Shown one piece after another: positions 23,301-36,500 of a stretch of DNA of 64,000 bases. The stretch spans positions 1,531,001 to 1,595,000 of the forward strand of contig BSDZ01000013.1 in the NCBI GenBank assembly GCA_030268105.1. Reading direction: 5' to 3'. A program made the translations under genes and the position numbers. Below the pieces are notes generated by a model, which was not told where the DNA came from, searched no databases, and saw nothing but the letters and a program-made list of their open reading frames with translations. The stretch is from Volvox africanus (taxonomy: Eukaryota; Chlorophyta; Chlorophyceae; Chlamydomonadales; Volvocaceae). The stretch's first letter is position 1; every line of letters starts with the position of its first letter.

Positions 23301-25669
23301 AGGGGCAGCAGGGTACGGTGCCGAACCCGCCGCTGGTGGGGCTGCACCATATTGAGGTTGATAGGGCGGTGGCGCTGTAGATTCATTATACGGCTGTTGT
23401 TGCTGCGGCTGTGCAGCCACCGGAATGACAGCTGGAGGCTGAACGGTATGGACGATCGCTGGGTAGGCTCGCTTGAAATCCTCCGCCACTGTCCGCAGTA
23501 GGTCCAAGACGAGACTGCAGCATACAGGAGGGCGGATGGTGTGATGTCAGGTCACCAGCTAGTACTATACGGCAACATCAACGGCAATTGAGATCGCTCC
23601 CGTCGCTCATTGACATGCCCAAGCTCACACCCGCACACGTAAGTGTAAAAGGACGCCTCCATCGCATCGCCAACACCATCATCAGCACTCGTGTGACCCT
23701 CCACCTACCCACCTTTTGGAGTCTTCAAGCGCCTTCGAGGTGCCCACGGCGACGTACACATGAAGCGGGTCGGGCCTGGCAGCAAAGGGAAAGGAAGCGA
23801 CAATGCGTGTCATGCGGAGTATCAATGGAGAGTATCGGAGCCCACGAAAAATCGGTACAACCCTGGTCGTGTAGGCTTCTTTCCTGGATGTGTTGCTCCG
23901 TGTTCCTCCTTTCCCACAACCAATCCACGCCCTTACCCTTCGGCGTCGCCCGAGCCACGGCCTCTGAGCTGCACCGTCGCGCCCGTCGTGTTGGCGATGT
24001 GCTGCAGGAAGGACCCCCCTGTGCGGGAGATCCAAGTAATAGTGAAGCCATCGGTGGCGGAAAGCCCGGCAAAAAGACTAAGCACAAAGCATTTGCACTA
24101 ACTCTTATGTTCACAGGAAAAAATCGAGAGGCAAACAACAACAAAACATGCTCACATGCACCGCAGACACAAGAAGAATCCTTAACGGCCAAAGGCGGCC
24201 TCGAACCCTCAATTCAAGAAAGTCCAAGTCAACAAGTTACTTTCCACGATGAGTTGTACAAACCTGGGCCTTTGATTTTCTCGGCCACTGGATAAGGACC
24301 CGGTTGGGTTATCCCCGTGTAGATGACGCAGCTGTGACTCGCGCTAGCATTTGGAGGGGCTGGAACAGGCACTCCTGGCGGGGCCGTTGTCGCCACCGAC
24401 GGAGCCTGATGGTGATATGGCGGTGGCGCTGCTGGCTGTGGAAAGCCGTAGCCCGGCGGTGGAGCGCCGTGTGGCGGCTGATGTGAGAGCGGCGGCGGTG
24501 CACCGTACGAGGGCGCGGGTTGATGCTGGGCGTGGGGCGCCGCGCCGTACGGGGGAGCGGCAGGAGGCGGCGGTGCTGGATGTTGTTGGTGTACTGGCTG
24601 CGGGCGATGGTGGACGGGCATGCCCTGCAAGATGCGCTGGATGTCCGATACAGCGTTGCTCACCGCTTGTTGCTTCTGCTCGTCAGTCTGCTGGTTGTGG
24701 AGGCAGTGAAAAGCAAAGAATGGCACACGCGATTGTAACTAAAAGGCAAACCAAGACAGACGGGTTTGGCCATGCGGGTTCAGGAGGGAAGGGCCCCCAT
24801 ACCAGTACCTAGAACCAACAGTCGATGCGACCCAGCACTACAGGGTAGCCAATGGTAACATCGCATGCGCCCATGCAATATTCCCGACGGCCCCGTATTG
24901 CTCCCCCCCCCCCCGAACCATTGCAGACATAAAATCCAGGCCCGCGTAACTCTTCCTCGGTACAACGTGTTAACGGATCGGAATGCCCACGGCCCGACAC
25001 ATATTGGTCAACGGTGTATACTGGTCAACATACCGCGCCAGCGTGGACCCCTGGCTTCACCAGCAGGTGCAGAGGTTTCTCCTTGCCATCGGGCACCGCG
25101 CCGGGGGGATAGTAACGTCCACGGGTAACGATGATGGTGTTCGTGCGAGCCTGGATTTCATCCTGGACCCCACGCTTTGTCAGGTGAATGCGCACGCCTG
25201 TGGGCGCATCGTTGATGAACACCTCACGAGACAAATCGGGTGCCTTAGATTCTGGGATTGACGCCGCCAGGGGAGCAGGTGCAGGGGCAGCCTTCACCTG
25301 CGGAATAGTTACGGACTTGTTATCGAGGAGTGACGGAAGACCGAACCGAATTTAGAATTTTGTCACAGTTTCTGACAAAGTACGCAAAGAAATGCAGCCC
25401 CGCATCAAGCGGTGGATTAGAATCCAGACCATTGATTAGCCATATAACTCTATCCTTGCCTGTGCGCCAGGGTGATACTTGCTGAACAGAGCTGCAGCGG
25501 CAGCTTGGGCAAGCGCGATGTCCACTGCAGGAGCTGGATTAGTAGGAGCTCCAACAGATCCTATACTAATGCTATGACTTAGTGTTAAAGGTACTGAAAC
25601 AGCCGCAGGTGCTGGTGAAGGTCCGGGTACATCCCATTTCCTTTTCTTTTGCTGCGGTTGCCCATCCAT
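20335..25669 (-). CDS. KHDC4/BLOM7/RIK-like KH-domain splicing factor
   Basis: Exons: 25669-25460, 25297-25061, 24690-24264, 24018-23937, 23775-23713, 23514-22746, then 22128-21940 and a last exon ending with TGA at 20335. Phases agree across the first six exons. The start QQKKRKWDVP, the first KH-like part (REVFINDAPTGVR, LTKRGVQDEI, IIVTRGRYYPP, KPLHLL) and the second (GPGGSFLQHI, TTGATVQLRGRGSG, PLHVYV, LLRTVAEDFK) match human KHDC4 and plant RIK proteins as I remember them. Long Pro/Ala/Tyr/Gln-rich linkers follow. The end, GLISYGDGDD, fits the acidic C-terminus of the family. These proteins bind RNA and take part in pre-mRNA splicing. The first intron appears to use a GC donor (CAG|GCAAGG). 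If the donor at 22745 is not used, the protein would stop at 22731. At least one linking exon between 22745 and 22129, and the start of the last exon, are unresolved. Confidence 0.75.
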
Positions 25670-27174
25670 ATTGCGAGGCTAATATGATTGTAAGATAAAA
25701 ATGAAAAGATTCCTTTATGCCGTCTTATCAAGTAGTGGTAGGAACTGTTGTTGATGATGATGATGATTACAAGTTTGTAAACTCGTAAGGCCCGGAACGA
25801 GCCAGGAGGCTGACGGACCGCTAAACACTCAAAACCAAAAACAACAAGAAAGCAAAAAAGGATTAAGAAAAAACTCGAGATAGCATATGGACAAAGAGTA
25901 AGAGAAATCTTGGTACTACGACGTCTCGCCTGACCAAGTCCCTCTCACACGACGAATTTCATAAGCACCTTGGACAGTCTATGCTGATTATCCATGCTCA
26001 TGACCGCAGCAATGTTCCCTTCCGGAAAGTCCCGAGTCTTATGCTCTAATTAGCTGAGCATTCCATAAGAACATGATACTCAGCCTCTGTCGCTCCACTT
26101 TCACAGGGCCTGACCCTATATAATCTTACTGTGAGTACGGCACGGCATACTGCCGGCCAGTTAAGCAAGGAAGACACTACCTGTCTGACTTGTCTAGCTG
26201 AGTCTAGCGAAGGGCCATCCAGGATCGTGATTCTGGAGACTATGAGTTTGCCCAATTTCACAGAGGCCATATTTAATTTTGTCGAACAACAAAGGGGTAA
26301 CGTGTAGGACGTCTGCATCCTTTATCGAACTATTAGCGTTCTAGAGGGGACGCTAGGTCCAAAACACCTGCAGACAACCAACAAGTGAGCGGAGAGAACC
26401 CCGAAGGGTTAGCCAGCTGTAAGCGTACGACCACACTCAAGATTGATAAAGGCGACATCCGATGCTGTCAAGTCCCCATGTTACAACGCCGCGGGGACCC
26501 CAGACTGGTAGTTTGAGTACCATAGGGACAATAGCATCGTCATGTGCTCTCAGCCACGCCTACATCAAGCCGGCACGTAGTTATCGCATTTGAAGCATGC
26601 TTTACATGCTTGGGCCCTTAGGATGCCAGATTCTGCGACCAAAGATGACCACTCATTCTTGCGGCACAATTAGGAGACCAAAATTCCACCCGCATGGGAT
26701 ACGGGAATCGGAAGGGCTCAAGTCGATATGTCGCGGCTTGCCACGACGGGCACTCCGAGCGTGTTGCTGGGAAAATCAAGTTTACCAATCGGAAAACACA
26801 GTACCGTATAAATTAGCCGCCATTACCGCAACAAACCTCTGTTACCACAGACCACACGTTATAGTGTGTTGGCGCCCGGACACAAAACGGACGAACCGGT
26901 GATGAATATAGCATAATCGGTATGCCTAACGCGATGCTATTCTCCATAACATTGAGCATGCCGTTCGGCGGAATGTCACAGCTATTAGTTGCATACTGAA
27001 CCCCAACCTGTGCGCGGGGCCATCCCGGCCCCTTGTCCAACGTCCTGCATAAAGAAATGCAAGCAACGAAAGTTTATTAGAGAGATTCGCGACCTGCTAA
27101 AGGTTATCCGGACCGCTCCTTTACGGTACTCCATGAGGCCCCACGCGGCACATAGGAGCGCATCGCCTGAGGCC
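25670..27174. other. intergenic with a retroelement remnant
   Basis: The stretch lies upstream of the KH-domain gene and downstream of the nucleotide-binding gene. Apart from the RT-type fragment at 26046-26318 I see nothing coding. Confidence 0.4.
26046..26318 (-). mobile_element. possible 3' fragment of a non-LTR retrotransposon
   Basis: A minus-strand frame ends with RPCESGATEAEYHVLMEC, which resembles the zinc-binding C-terminus seen after LINE reverse transcriptases (a Cys, then an E-x-HVL-x-EC pattern). Only about 90 codons are open and no reverse transcriptase motifs lie next to it, so it is at best a truncated relic. The resemblance is from memory. Confidence 0.4.
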
Positions 27175-28580
27175 CTAACTCGCCGCTTCCGACTGTGCGG
27201 CCAGCAATGTCTTCACATGGACGATGGCACCCTCCACATCCGCGGCCACGTGCACGAGGCTCGCATCCAGGCTTGTGAAGAATTTCTCTGCCTCGGGCTG
27301 CGGCGGGAATGTGGTGGGTGCGAATAATGAAGGCGCGTCTTTTGTTGCAGATGGTTTAGGAGGTTTGAGCTGCGGCTATTATGATCACAAGACAGTGCAA
27401 CCATATCACCGCTTATTCATATTGCACAAAGAACGCGCCCTCGAGTCCCCCATATACCCAATAAGTTGATGCTCCAAGGCGTGTACACCTGTACACACAA
27501 CAATGGTGCTATTGACTAAACAGGAAAAACATTCAATCGCAGCAACAACCCGTACCTAAACACGGTGCCTATCAGTACCCAGCACAGCGGTCGCTTAGTG
27601 TTATGTTAGGTCTTTGGGATCGCGGTCTTTCCCTCGACAATGTCTTCCCTAATACCTTTACCTGAGTGGCCAGTAGCACGACGGGCTTCCGCGCCTTAAG
27701 CGCCAAAGCTACCTCTGCGGCGGTGCCGGGGCCCATACCCACGGCAATGAGGACCGTGGAGGAGAGCGCGTTGACGTTGTTACGAGCCGAGCCCATGCCC
27801 GTGATGATTGGAATGTCGACGGCATCTGTGGCAATGCAACACATGAGGCTGGTGGTAAGGGTGCGAGAGGATTTTATCGAGACCAGGGTCAGGATTGTGG
27901 CAATACAGCTAGGAGTCCAGATCGCCAGGGCTCCCGTTTTCGTAATGTGCATTATTTTACCCCAAGAACCTGGCACCCTTGGGGACTATTAAGTGATACG
28001 CCTGTTTGATTGGAAGGGTTGCTCACTTCAGCAGACAGGGTGGGGTATGGCATATGACTGCTGATGCGTGATACCCGTGCCAAGCGGCTGAGGATGCGAT
28101 TGCCAAAACAGCTGCACACAAATACAGTTACCGGGATAGGCACGGGCAATATGTCCTTGCACAATAACGATATTGTGCAGGTCTTTTAGTGATGTAGTCC
28201 CACAATGTGCCCCCGTCTGCAGGCTGATAGGCTACAGCAGCGAATGCATGCGAATAAAGCCTTAAAATCCCAGAAAAGTATCATCAATGTCCATTCCAAA
28301 TACGACATCAATTGCTGCAATGCGACCGCAACTCACCGCTGCTGTTGAGGGCGTCAGGTCCGGGGAGGATGCCAATTGTAGTTCCTCCTGCACTCTTGGC
28401 GCCGCGACAGGCCGCATCCATAACGCCAAGATTGCGTCCCCCAGTCAGCAAAAGCCATCCATGAGACGCAATCTGTTTTCCAAGCTCCGTGGCAAGCTCG
28501 ACGTGCTTTTCGACAGGCTCCGTGTGCAATTCCGTCTTCCCTGGCCCCATAACACCTATGATAGGCTTTCGGATCGACAT
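27175..28580 (-). CDS. TIGR00725/LOG-like (SLOG superfamily) nucleotide-binding protein
   Basis: Three exons on the minus strand, 28580-28337, 27825-27662 and 27369-27175, join with phases 1 and 0 to give 200 residues, a normal length for the family. The N-terminus IIGVMGPG is followed by LLLTGGRNLGVMDAA and, in exon 2, GMGPGTAAEVALAL and KPVVLL. These are the glycine loops of the Rossmann-like SLOG fold shared with cytokinin-activating LOG enzymes and with bacterial TIGR00725 proteins. The classic PGGxGTxxE of LOG reads GMGPGTAAE here, so a phosphoribohydrolase activity should not be assumed. No transit peptide is evident. The nearest relatives are probably bacterial or cyanobacterial; the introns show it is a resident nuclear gene. 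It is divergent from the Agenet/SNF2 block. Confidence 0.75.
28158..28179. repeat. short perfect hairpin in an intron
   Basis: Nine-base arms (tgcacaata / tattgtgca) flank a 4-base loop, in intron 1 of the SLOG-family gene. Confidence 0.75.
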
Positions 28581-28986
28581 TTGATCAGTAGGTGCTTGCT
28601 CAAGTCAAAGTTAAGGTTAACGGTTCACTTGGTGCCGAGCACGAGGCACGTCAGCGTGTTGCTGCAATCAGTACATATGAAACATATACGACGCGTATAA
28701 GGTCCGTCACTCATTCAACGTTAAGATATGCCAACTAAATTATCTTGTACTAAAGTGGTTCCTGTACAACAAAATATTCAAGTGGCGGGAATGTCGTACC
28801 GAGCTAGGCAGCTCTGAAGCTCGCAATCGTTGGCCAGTTTACGGCAACCTTGACCGGTTGTTCAGTAGATTACACTTCTACACTTCCTTGTAGTGACGAA
28901 CACCGCGCATTTCGGACCCCCTTGAGTTTAAGGAGGAATTCAAACAAAATATAAACATATATTTGGTCTCTCTTACACTTGCTGCA
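28581..28986. promoter_or_regulatory. probable divergent promoter region
   Basis: This 406-base gap separates the start of the minus-strand SLOG-family gene from the proposed plus-strand start at 28987. No specific box can be defended; the call rests on the divergent arrangement. Confidence 0.35.
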
Positions 28987-30157
28987 ATGGAATCCTATTG
29001 CTTTACTAAAAACCAGCTTGTTGAGGTATTTGGCGATGAACTTGATGGATTCGCTTGCTGCTGGATTGCAGCTGTATATATTGAACCCGTCGGGGACAAG
29101 CAAGCCCTGGTGCAATACCTAGAGGTGCGCAATACAGTTGGTTATATTTAGTCTTATAGCAACATCACCAAATCACCAATTTTGTCTTATAGCAACATCA
29201 CGGCATTCGCCGTCGTACCTGCAGCGATACCCGTTAAACCCTTGCGCCGCATTGCTCGCAGTTCATTGGCGATACGGATGACCAGCCTGTGCGCGAGACC
29301 ATTGGCCGAGAGCGGATCCGTCCGAAACCACCGCCTCAGCTTGCCTTCGCCTCGATACAGGACGCGAAGGTTGGGTCTCTCAAGTTGACCTGCGTGATGT
29401 TTGCTCCATTGCCTTGCGCACCGACGCCATACTATATTCACCGTCACGTTTTTTGAACGCTACTCCCAGCCAACGATCATTCTGCTAGGCCCGCAGTTTC
29501 CGTCCTTGCACTTACAACGGCCATTCGTGGTCGCAGCGACTGCACGCATTAACTATGTGATGTTGATGGTCCCTTGGTCGCAGGAAGCTCATCTTGTGGA
29601 AAGATATTGCGACGGCTGCTGGTGGTATGCCACGGTTTACTCAGTGAGCGCTGCTGGCGTAAAGCTATCCATGCATGGCAAGTAAAAGCTACCCTTTCCA
29701 TGGCCCCGGCCTGCGTTCCGCTAGCTCGCCCGTTGCAGTTGTTGCCATACCGCAGCTCACATTAACGCCCTTCCCGCCATCTGGGTTGCTAGGTCCGGTC
29801 TTGGTGACAGGAGACTACCATAGAAGTGACGTGGGTCGGGAAACTGGGCGTGGAAACACCATCCAGCGCCGCAGGCAGCGAGCCTTTGTTACGTAATCCA
29901 TTCCTAACTTAAAGATTTGCCGTACTTCATTCCGGCTGGTTGATGCTGACTGCCTGTCATAAGGAATGCAATGCATTTCAAACGCGTTGGCAATGTGCTG
30001 TGTAGAATGCCGAGGCCAATACAAGGTCGTCGACAACCACCGTTTACTCCGCCCGCGCATGGAGTTTGTGAGGGGGTCCTGGCGACATGCGGTGGCGAAG
30101 CGGGAACAGCTGCAAAAGCTGAGATTCGACGCCAAAACCATTGACGCTGCAATAATG
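28987..30157 (+). CDS. Agenet (Tudor-like) domain exons, possibly the N-terminus of the SNF2 gene
   Basis: Exon 28987-29124 begins MESYCFTKNQLVEVFGDE and continues to ALVQYLE. It joins in phase 0 to 29262-29369 (GDTDDQPVRETIG, then RERIRPKPPP), forming a typical Agenet unit with its closing arginine-proline motif. A second unit starts at 29584 (HLVERYCDGCWWYATVY) and ends in an exon of about 30006-30157 (QYKVVDNHRLLRPRMEFVRG). The exon linking 29644 to 30005 is unresolved. Agenet domains are plant relatives of Tudor/chromo domains and read methylated histones or bind chromatin partners. The last exon ends in phase 0 at ATG|GTGGGC, and the next good acceptor (30548) also continues in phase 0 into the SNF2 N-terminal exon. 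Alternatively, translation stops at 30173 and this is a separate small gene. Confidence 0.6.
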
Positions 30158-30548
30158 GTGGGCTTTTGTGCTTAGCGAACCTTGCCACCATACCCCATAG
30201 CTTCGAATTTGTCCAGCCCTTCAGCCCTGTTCGCCGTCCAGTACAGCCGCCTTGTTTGCCCTGTAAAGAACGAACTAGTGCAAACACCTTCTCAGAGTGC
30301 TTCTCCGATTTCCATCGCCGTGACGCCATTTTGGATACCAAAACCCCGAGATGGTCGGGGTCAGGTGGGGGGCCTCCGAGCAGTTGTCTTCTTTGTTTCT
30401 CTTTGCACTCCTGACCAGGGTGATGATGTTTACGGTCCAATGACGTTTACTGCAGAGCACCACGCGTTTTTACCACTCGTAATAAAAACGTGCAGCTTCT
30501 CCTGTTGCCTATCCTGGCACCGTGGGTCGCACGTTTCATTAACCGCAG

Positions 30549-33500
30549 GCCATGAAATCTGTGAAACCAGTACCGGCAGGGCCTCCCCTCTTCCAGCACT
30601 CGGCTGGCGGTTCCGCGGCGGTCCCAACCTCGGACCCGCCGAAGACTGCTACTGACGCGCGGGTCGCCTTTCGTCCACGTGTTGGTTCGAAGCGGGGCCG
30701 GCAGCCCGGCGTCGAGAATGACGATCAACCAGACGCGGGCTCTGCAGGTTCGCGAGCATCAGAGCCGTAGCGCGTTGGGGATGTGGGTATTGCAGCAGCT
30801 GAGCTCCTCCAGAATTCCGATGGATGTTCATGTGTGCAGCTCAGCCCCAATTGTTATTCAGTGAGGCGCAAATGAAGAACTGTCCTTCCAACCGGAATGT
30901 AATTATGATCCTTCAGTCGTCGATTTTCATATGCCCTCACAGCCTGCAGTACTGGTCTTCTAAATGGTGTGTCCTTTATATGTTATACATACTAATGTAC
31001 ACTCCAAACATGCATCATCAATAAATATAGTCATAGCTTGGCATGGTGTCCCTCTGTGGGTTGCCTACGCTGTGCTTGCATACAACAGGTACAGTGCCTT
31101 CAGACAGCAATACCGAGTCAGACGAGGAAGAACCGCTATTAAAGCGACCGCGACGGGAGGGCAAGAACCGCGTCATTTACGTTGATGGATTTCCAGTTCT
31201 TAAGGTATTATGCCTCATGGAGAAGGGTCGGGTCTTCAACGCCGTAACTATGGGCGAGAAACGTCCTCCTTATCACTCGGTGTAGTTCCCACAGAACGGG
31301 GATTTTCGTATGGAACCGCTCGAAAGCTCGGCCTTGTGTTGAGTAACAAGCGGGCGAGGCATGCGCACAGCGTGTGAGTGCCAAGCTTTGCGTCCAATTA
31401 TGAATACGGATGCAAGCCCTGGGCCCAGGACGTACAGTGTTATTGCACGCTGCTGATACTTGTTAATCTGTGGTCTGTATCATGCAGGAGAATATGTACG
31501 GTCTGCACGACGATAACACCATGCGTTGGCAGCGTGCGTTCAAGAACGGTGGGTATGTCAGGAGCTTTGCTCTCGATGCACACGTGCCTCGTCGGCGTCC
31601 CGTGATAAGTTTCTCCTGGGCTGAGTCCAAAAAGCTCGATTGCCTGGCCCCGCCTATGTGCACCACTTTGTTCCCCGTCCTTTAATTTTCAATTTCAATA
31701 GTTTTGGGGACCTGGTACTTGCTTCATGGAGTGCCTGTGCTCGCGGTATGGATACGTGTTCTGATTTTGTATTGTTTAAAGAATGAACCTGAAAGCGGTG
31801 AAGACCATTTCCTGCAGTCAGTTAATGGCCTTGATTGCTCCCACCCGCTCAGGCGAAGCCTCCCTGGAAGGGGTGGAGCTCCAGCCACGTCAGCGCCGGA
31901 GGTCTAAACCCAAGCAAGCTCCGAAACCTGTTGCGCGGCAGCGTCCACCCGAGCTGGCCCTTCGACTGGAGCATAACGCCAGTGTCCGGAAGGACAGCCA
32001 GGCATGTAGAATTGTAGATCAACACAGATCACCATAATTGGAAGCACTGTTACAACGCGCGTACTGAATAATGCCAAGAAACGGTGAAAACACGACAAAT
32101 GGAAGGGTTTCTGATGCCTCTTTCCTAGCGTCCGAGCAGCGTCGCCTATCGTGCATGAAAACCCGAGGGACTCCTTTGCGTTCTTCCATATTAGGGGACA
32201 ATACAACTAGCTGTCTTATCTGGTCACTAGCTGCTTATATTAGAGGTAATGACAGGTGCTGTTGGTACTTAGCAGAGGCCTACAGCTTCTCGAGGTTTGT
32301 GGGAGACTGGTGTCTATTCAGACCAAATAAGGGATGTATGCCCTGTTCCGTCGTCTCATTCAGGCTTCCGAGGTGTACCGAGCGCAATACCTTCTCAGAC
32401 ACTTAGACAAGCTGGAGCCCTTCATCACAGACCAGGTGCGCTGCGCAGTTTTTTGCGCGGTCTCGTATGGATGTTAGGACAGAGGGGGCGTCACTGCATT
32501 ATCGCTAATCCTTTTTGAGTCCGCTAGAAAGTAATTGACCAAATCGTGTGTCTGAGGTGAACGTCTGTCTTCAGCGGTTGGGCGAATCGACTTGTTATTG
32601 TGCGCGCTACGAGTTTTATTGCTTTGTGTGTTTTGTCGCTTGTGTGTGTGCGCACGCAACGCGTTATAAACGAAATGGTGTTTTACACGTCCTGCGAGGC
32701 CCCACATGGCACTTCACAACACACTTTAATTCTCTTCACGTCAGCGGCCCAATGAACGATCCCGTACCAATGCGTGTGCTCCGCTACATGCAGGTAGTAA
32801 AGCGCCTGCGCCTCGTTGCGGAAAATGGGGCATCGCTCGCTGCTTCCAAGAAGCAAGGGCAGGAGGCCTCAACCGTGACTCAGCAGCCGCAAGAAATCCT
32901 GGCGGTAAGCATCCGCCGCGCCGATCCGTGGGCTGAAGTGCAGCCTGCTGGTAGAAGTTTTATGTGGAAGGGCATTGTCCGTGGCAAGAGGATGTTGGGA
33001 CTCAAAGCATTTCAACTTGCCCGATGCAAAGTCTCGTGCCGCTGCCTCTTTAATGACCCGCAGACGCTTCGAGACTACCAGCTGGAGGGCGTAGCCTGGC
33101 TGGTGGCGCAGTACGAGCGCGGTGTTAACCCAATCCTTGCGGACGAGATGGGTCTGGGCAAAACGCTGCAGGTGCGTTCCTTGGTCCTTGGGATGTGCGC
33201 GCAGCAGCCTCTATCTCGGTCCCTTCTACACTACATCGACAGAGCACAGTCGACCCTTCCAACATTGTCCTTTCCACTGTACATTCCGGTACATGGTTAA
33301 TCTGTATAGGCCTAACCTTTGTACGACGTTTCCCTCGACCTGAAACCATCATGGCTCCTTGTTTGTCGAGGTTCAGTGATGGACCCGTGGGACTTAGAAC
33401 CAGATTTTGAAATCTGTGGGACTTGACATGACGCATCAGCCATACTGCAGATATAAAGTTTGATTTCTATTTATATTACCTGCTATATGTCACCTGCCCT

Positions 33501-36500
33501 CGCACAGACCATCACCTTCCTGGCGCATTTGAAGTTCGTCTGCCGGGTGGAGGGCCCGCATTTGGTGGTCGTGCCGCTGTCGGTGCTGTCCAGTTGGCTA
33601 AGGTTTGTCCAGGCAGGCGTCTGCAGCTGTAGAAATGCAATGCTGGTCTGCTGGAGGCAACGGCAGAATTCACTGCAACCGCAAGGGACGAATTTACCCG
33701 CATAGTTCTATAAAGCTTAAAGGTGGTTCCTTCCTATATCAAGACCCCCCAAGTCACCATCGGTAACCGGACCCCTGTGAATTAACTTGCCTTCCTTGAG
33801 TAGTCAGTAGTGTGTTCTCTGTGAGGGCATTGATCACTGTTTTCTCAAGGAGGGCGCTATTTGGAGACTGCATTGGCTTTTACATTCCTAGCTCCTTATC
33901 TCCTAGCCCGTATTAGGAAACCCCATCCCCCACTCCTCTTTCCCCTATCCTTTTAACTCTCCCGTGTTCTTGTCCTTTTTTTCTGCCCCGCCTTCTCCCT
34001 TATGGGTACTCTGCTGCAGCGAGTTCAAGAAATGGTGTCCTGCCATGCGGGTGGTCCGTCTGCACGCCAGTGACCCAGACGAGCGACAGCGCCTGGTGCG
34101 CGACGTGCTAGGCAAGCCGACTAGCTTCGACGTGGCCGTCACTACCTACGAGATGGTCAATAGCCAGCACTTCGGCGCCTCCCTGAAGCACCACTTGATG
34201 TGGCGTTACCTGGTGCTGGATGAGGGGCATAAGGTCAAGAACGAGAACACCCACGTGTCGTGCGGTATGCGCCACATCCGCCGGCAGCAGGTGCTTATGT
34301 TGACAGGTACACCCGTCCAGAACAATCTGCACGAGCTGTTCGCGCTGCTCAACTTTATGTACCCGGACATCTTCACCGATGCATCCAAATTCGACGAGGC
34401 ATTCGATTTATCGAAGAGCAAGGTGTGTGTGCGAGTTGTGGCATGGGGCCGCAGAGTGTGGTGCGGAAGGCGTTTGTTTGGGTGCTGCACTCGAGCCGTT
34501 CGGGCTCCATTGTAAATCCTATGTCCATGATCACCAAAGACGCAAAAGAGAACCTTATCACGGCATTCCTTGCGTGACCTTGTCATCCGGGATGTACGGG
34601 CGATCCTTTCGTTCGCCTATTTAACCTTGTTACCCGAAAGTTCTTTTTTCGATTTTTCGCGTTACGTGAAGTCCGTGTCGTAGTCACATTGTACTGTCCT
34701 TCCAAATACACGGCGGGGGACCAATTCCGTACCCGTGATTGTTCCAAAGTTGGATTTGAATTAAGAACCCTTGTACCCTCGCTGACGTATTCTTGCAACT
34801 GCGACATAGGTGGACCAAAAGCACCTGGAGGCGGCGCATTACCTGCTGCGCCCCTTTATGCTCCGGCGCCTGAAGGAAGAGGTGGACGTTCGTCTTCCGC
34901 CCAAGTTGGAGACCCGCATCCAGTGCCCGCTCGTGGAGATGCAGACCTTCTGGTATCGCCGGCTGTTGCTGCGCAACAGCAAGCTGCTGCAGGAAATAGA
35001 AGCGGCGGATGTGCAGGTGAGAGCGGATGTATACGTAGGGGTGGATACACATGTGGGCCCTGAGAAGCGATGAGGACACTCGACCCAGAGATCAGGGTTT
35101 TAATTGCAGCTGTTAAAATGTATCGTCTGTTTCTTCTTCCTTGACCTTTAGGCGGCAAAGCTTGCAGAAAAGCAGCAACAGCCCAAGCAGCAGCTGGGGA
35201 TTTCCGAAAGTGCTGCGTCGCCGTCCACCAAGGACGCCTGGAAGAAGGTCATGAACCTGCTCATGCAGCTGCGGAAGGTATGCGATATACAGCGGGGTAG
35301 CAAGGCCTTGACCTCACATGCTGCTGGACGGGCGATTGCCGTTATTTTTGTACGTGTCGCACAAAGAGGAGGGCTTAAAACGGTCAAAGCGGCTCCCTAC
35401 ACAAACCCACATTTCAGCCCGTACACGTTGTGCTGACATTGCGCCGCTGCTGCATGTTGTCTTCCTCGGGTTTGCTTGTCCACAGGTATGCAACCACCCC
35501 TTCATGTTCAAGGACGCGGAGCCTAACTTCGATGGAGAGACCGTGCCAGAGGAGCTGGTCACCGGGTCAGGTGGGTTGGGAACACGGTGGATCTAGCCAG
35601 GGCAGGGTCAGCAGGCAGGTGGATTTACGGAAGACGGACATCTGCGAAAGCATTTGCCAAGTATACTTTCATTGATCAAGAACGAAAGTTGGGGGCACGA
35701 AGACGATTAGATACCGTCGTAGTCTCAACCATAAACGATGGCGAGTTGGGCTTGGTAGATGTTTCATTGATGACTCTGCCAGTACCTGAGAAATTTCTGC
35801 GGTGTTTGGCTGTTTCGCTCGCAGGCAAAATGATGGTTTTGGACCGCATGCTGAAACGGCTCAACGAGCGGGGTCACCGGGTGGTGCTCTTCAGCCAGGT
35901 ACGCCTTGCAGCGTTTTCATCGTGGATTTGAGGTGTGGACGTGTGCTGGATCATCAATCAATGATTGGGCCTTCTATTTTGGTGAGAACGGGTACATGGT
36001 TGAAGATGGTCAGAACCTTCTGGTGGCATAGCCTGAGAGGAAAGGAAGCCAAACGGCGACGAAGAAACCGGGCCTAATAGCCCGACGCCGACGCCAGTCT
36101 GACGCTGACCACCTCCCCAATACAGCCTCCAGCTCCACTGGTAATCTTCAGATGATACTTTGTCATTGCTAACCAGCTGCTATCTTCAGTTTGTTGGGTT
36201 TCAGAATTTGTTCGGAAATCGATGCTGTAGTTCGAAGGCTTGACTCTACAAGTGACTGTCTTTTTCATAATATCGCGCACGCAGTTCAACAGCATGCTGG
36301 ACGTCATCGAGGACTACCTGGTCTCGATGGGCTTCAACTACAGGTGGTCATGGTTGTCTGTAGCGTATGCGAGAGTATTACAATGCAACGGACTCCGGCA
36401 CTGATGGCATTACCAAAAGAGCGAGTAGAAGTGAAGGGAACAAAGTGACATTGTCAGGGTGTGGGAGAGTTCTGTGAATGGCTTTTACGCAGTGAGTATG

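Noticed and set aside
32905..33063. Read-through of the SNF2 frame (VSIRRADPW...) without an intron
   Set aside because: A GTAAGC donor and CCGCAG acceptor in phase remove it and restore the family spacing before LRDYQLEGV.
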